Assembly: GCA_030044455.1 (NCBI GenBank)
Contig: JASHVU010000312.1
Span: forward strand, 1 to 14,660
DNA length: 14,660 bases
Direction of reading: 5' to 3'
Source: Acidobacteriaceae bacterium
GTDB lineage: Bacteria; Acidobacteriota; Terriglobia; Terriglobales; Acidobacteriaceae
The position numbers were made by a program, and so were the translations under genes. Under the pieces are notes generated by a model. It was not told the DNA's origin. It ran no database searches and was given only the letters and a program-made list of their open reading frames with translations. Below are positions 13,801-14,660 of this stretch, piece after piece. Within the stretch, counting starts at the first letter, position 1, and every line of letters begins with the position of its first letter.

Positions 13801-14660
13801 TTGCAGGGGCCGGATAAGACTTTCGAGATTGAAGGGTCGGCGGCATCGCATTCCGCAGTCGATGAGATGTGTGGTCTTTTTGACGAAAACCGTGACGGCA
13901 AGAGGCGAGGCATCTACTCGGTGTGCTCAGCGAATCGTCTGGTGCTTGAGGCAGCATTCGCGCAGGCAAAACAGGATCGAAGCCCGCTGTTGATTGAGGC
14001 GACCAGTAATCAGGTAAACCAGGAAGGTGGCTATACCGGCCAGACGCCTGCACAGTTCCGCGACTATGTACACGCCGTTGCCAAAGAAGGCAGTTTTGCC
14101 ACCGAGAAGTTGATCCTGGGCGGAGACCATCTTGGACCCAATCCATGGCGCTCACAGTCCGCGGAAACCGCTATGGAAAAGGCTTGTGCGATGGTCTCTG
14201 CCTATGCAGCGGCGGGTTTCAACAAGATTCACCTGGATGCCAGCATGAGGTGCGGCGATGATCCCCGCATCCTCGCGAATGAGGAAATTGCAGAGCGCGC
14301 GGCAAGGCTATGCGAGGTCGCAGAAGCGTCAGCACCCGCCGCCTCAAGGAAGCCCGTCTATGTGATCGGAACCGAGGTGCCAACTCCCGGCGGTGCTCAG
14401 GAGGAGATGGAAATCGAGGTCACCTCCGCTGCAAGCCTGAAGGAAACGCTGGAAGTACACCGTAAGGCATTCTCACGAAGGAATCTGCTGTCCGCCTGGG
14501 AGCGGATCGTTGCTGTTGTTGTTCAGCCAGGAGTGGAGTTTGGCAATGAAACCGTCGCGGACTATGTACCGGCAAAAGCTGCGGAATTGATTCAATCCAT
14601 CCTTCAACAGAATGGCATTATCTTCGAGGCTCATTCCACCGACTATCAGACCGCGGAGTC
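13801..14660 (+). CDS. kbaZ: Class II D-tagatose-1,6-bisphosphate aldolase, GatZ/KbaZ (AgaZ) subunit, 3' end cut by window edge
   Basis: Non-catalytic, chaperone-like subunit needed for full activity and stability of GatY/KbaY tagatose-1,6-bisphosphate aldolase, which yields glycerone phosphate and glyceraldehyde-3-phosphate; older annotations call it tagatose-6-phosphate kinase. The first 286 residues are visible; the family is about 420, so the end is missing. The whole length follows the family: GIYSVCSA (37-44), LIEATSNQVNQEGGYTGQTP (64-83), LILGGDHLGPNPW (104-116), KIHLDASM (142-149), YVIGTEVPTPGG (187-198), VVVQPGVEF (239-247) and IFEAHSTDYQ (274-283). The first 25-30 residues extend beyond what I expect for E. 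coli KbaZ and are probably variable. TTG start by Shine-Dalgarno. It ends the plus-strand group alpha-galactosidase, PfkB kinase, kbaZ; the catalytic KbaY partner should be sought downstream. Confidence 0.93.
   Translation, partial: MQGPDKTFEIEGSAASHSAVDEMCGLFDENRDGKRRGIYSVCSANRLVLEAAFAQAKQDRSPLLIEATSNQVNQEGGYTGQTPAQFRDYVHAVAKEGSFATEKLILGGDHLGPNPWRSQSAETAMEKACAMVSAYAAAGFNKIHLDASMRCGDDPRILANEEIAERAARLCEVAEASAPAASRKPVYVIGTEVPTPGGAQEEMEIEVTSAASLKETLEVHRKAFSRRNLLSAWERIVAVVVQPGVEFGNETVADYVPAKAAELIQSILQQNGIIFEAHSTDYQTAE

Noticed and set aside
1..14660. tRNA, rRNA, CRISPR array, insertion sequence, phage or defence system
   Set aside because: No cloverleaf-like stretch, spaced repeats, transposase-like protein or terminal repeats were seen; all large frames are metabolic or transport genes.

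Overview
The window looks like a carbohydrate-catabolism locus of a heterotrophic soil-type bacterium with fairly GC-rich DNA. Several exported enzymes carry twin-arginine (Tat) signals, and family-92 and family-125 glycosidases are present. The protein style best fits Acidobacteriota (Terriglobia-like). That is an inference from the look of the proteins; no marker gene is present. I see no tRNA, rRNA, insertion sequence, CRISPR array or phage gene.

Left end (1-3206): two divergent, Tat-exported alpha-mannosidases. The GH92 gene on the minus strand is cut by the window edge. The complete GH125 exo-alpha-1,6-mannosidase gene is on the plus strand. A perfect 10-bp inverted repeat lies in their 88-bp shared control region.

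Middle (3194-9516, all minus strand): a five-gene block read from right to left. It encodes AgaS (galactosamine-6-phosphate deaminase/isomerase type), a NagB-like hexosamine-6-phosphate deaminase, a Tat-exported Gfo/Idh/MocA oxidoreductase, an ExuT-like MFS sugar-acid permease, and an unrecognised exported, membrane-anchored protein that could be a (beta/alpha)-barrel hydrolase. A good sigma70-type promoter at 9604-9632, nested in an inverted repeat, precedes agaS. A 343-bp gene-free gap separates agaS from nagB.

Right end (10054-14660, all plus strand): a secreted clan GH-D alpha-galactosidase/alpha-N-acetylgalactosaminidase with a C-terminal PKD domain, a PfkB-family sugar kinase, and the start of the GatZ/KbaZ subunit of class II tagatose-1,6-bisphosphate aldolase. 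The last gene runs off the window.

Together the genes suggest this route (inference): the exported alpha-glycosidases release mannose and galactose or GalNAc/GalN from a glycoprotein or fungal-type polysaccharide. The amino sugar, once inside and phosphorylated, is deaminated and isomerised to tagatose-6-phosphate by AgaS, possibly helped by the NagB-like protein. The PfkB kinase makes tagatose-1,6-bisphosphate, and the KbaZ-type aldolase splits it to triose phosphates. The amino-sugar kinase, deacetylase, aldolase catalytic subunit and a regulator are not in the window. The most novel item is the unrecognised protein at 3194-4369.
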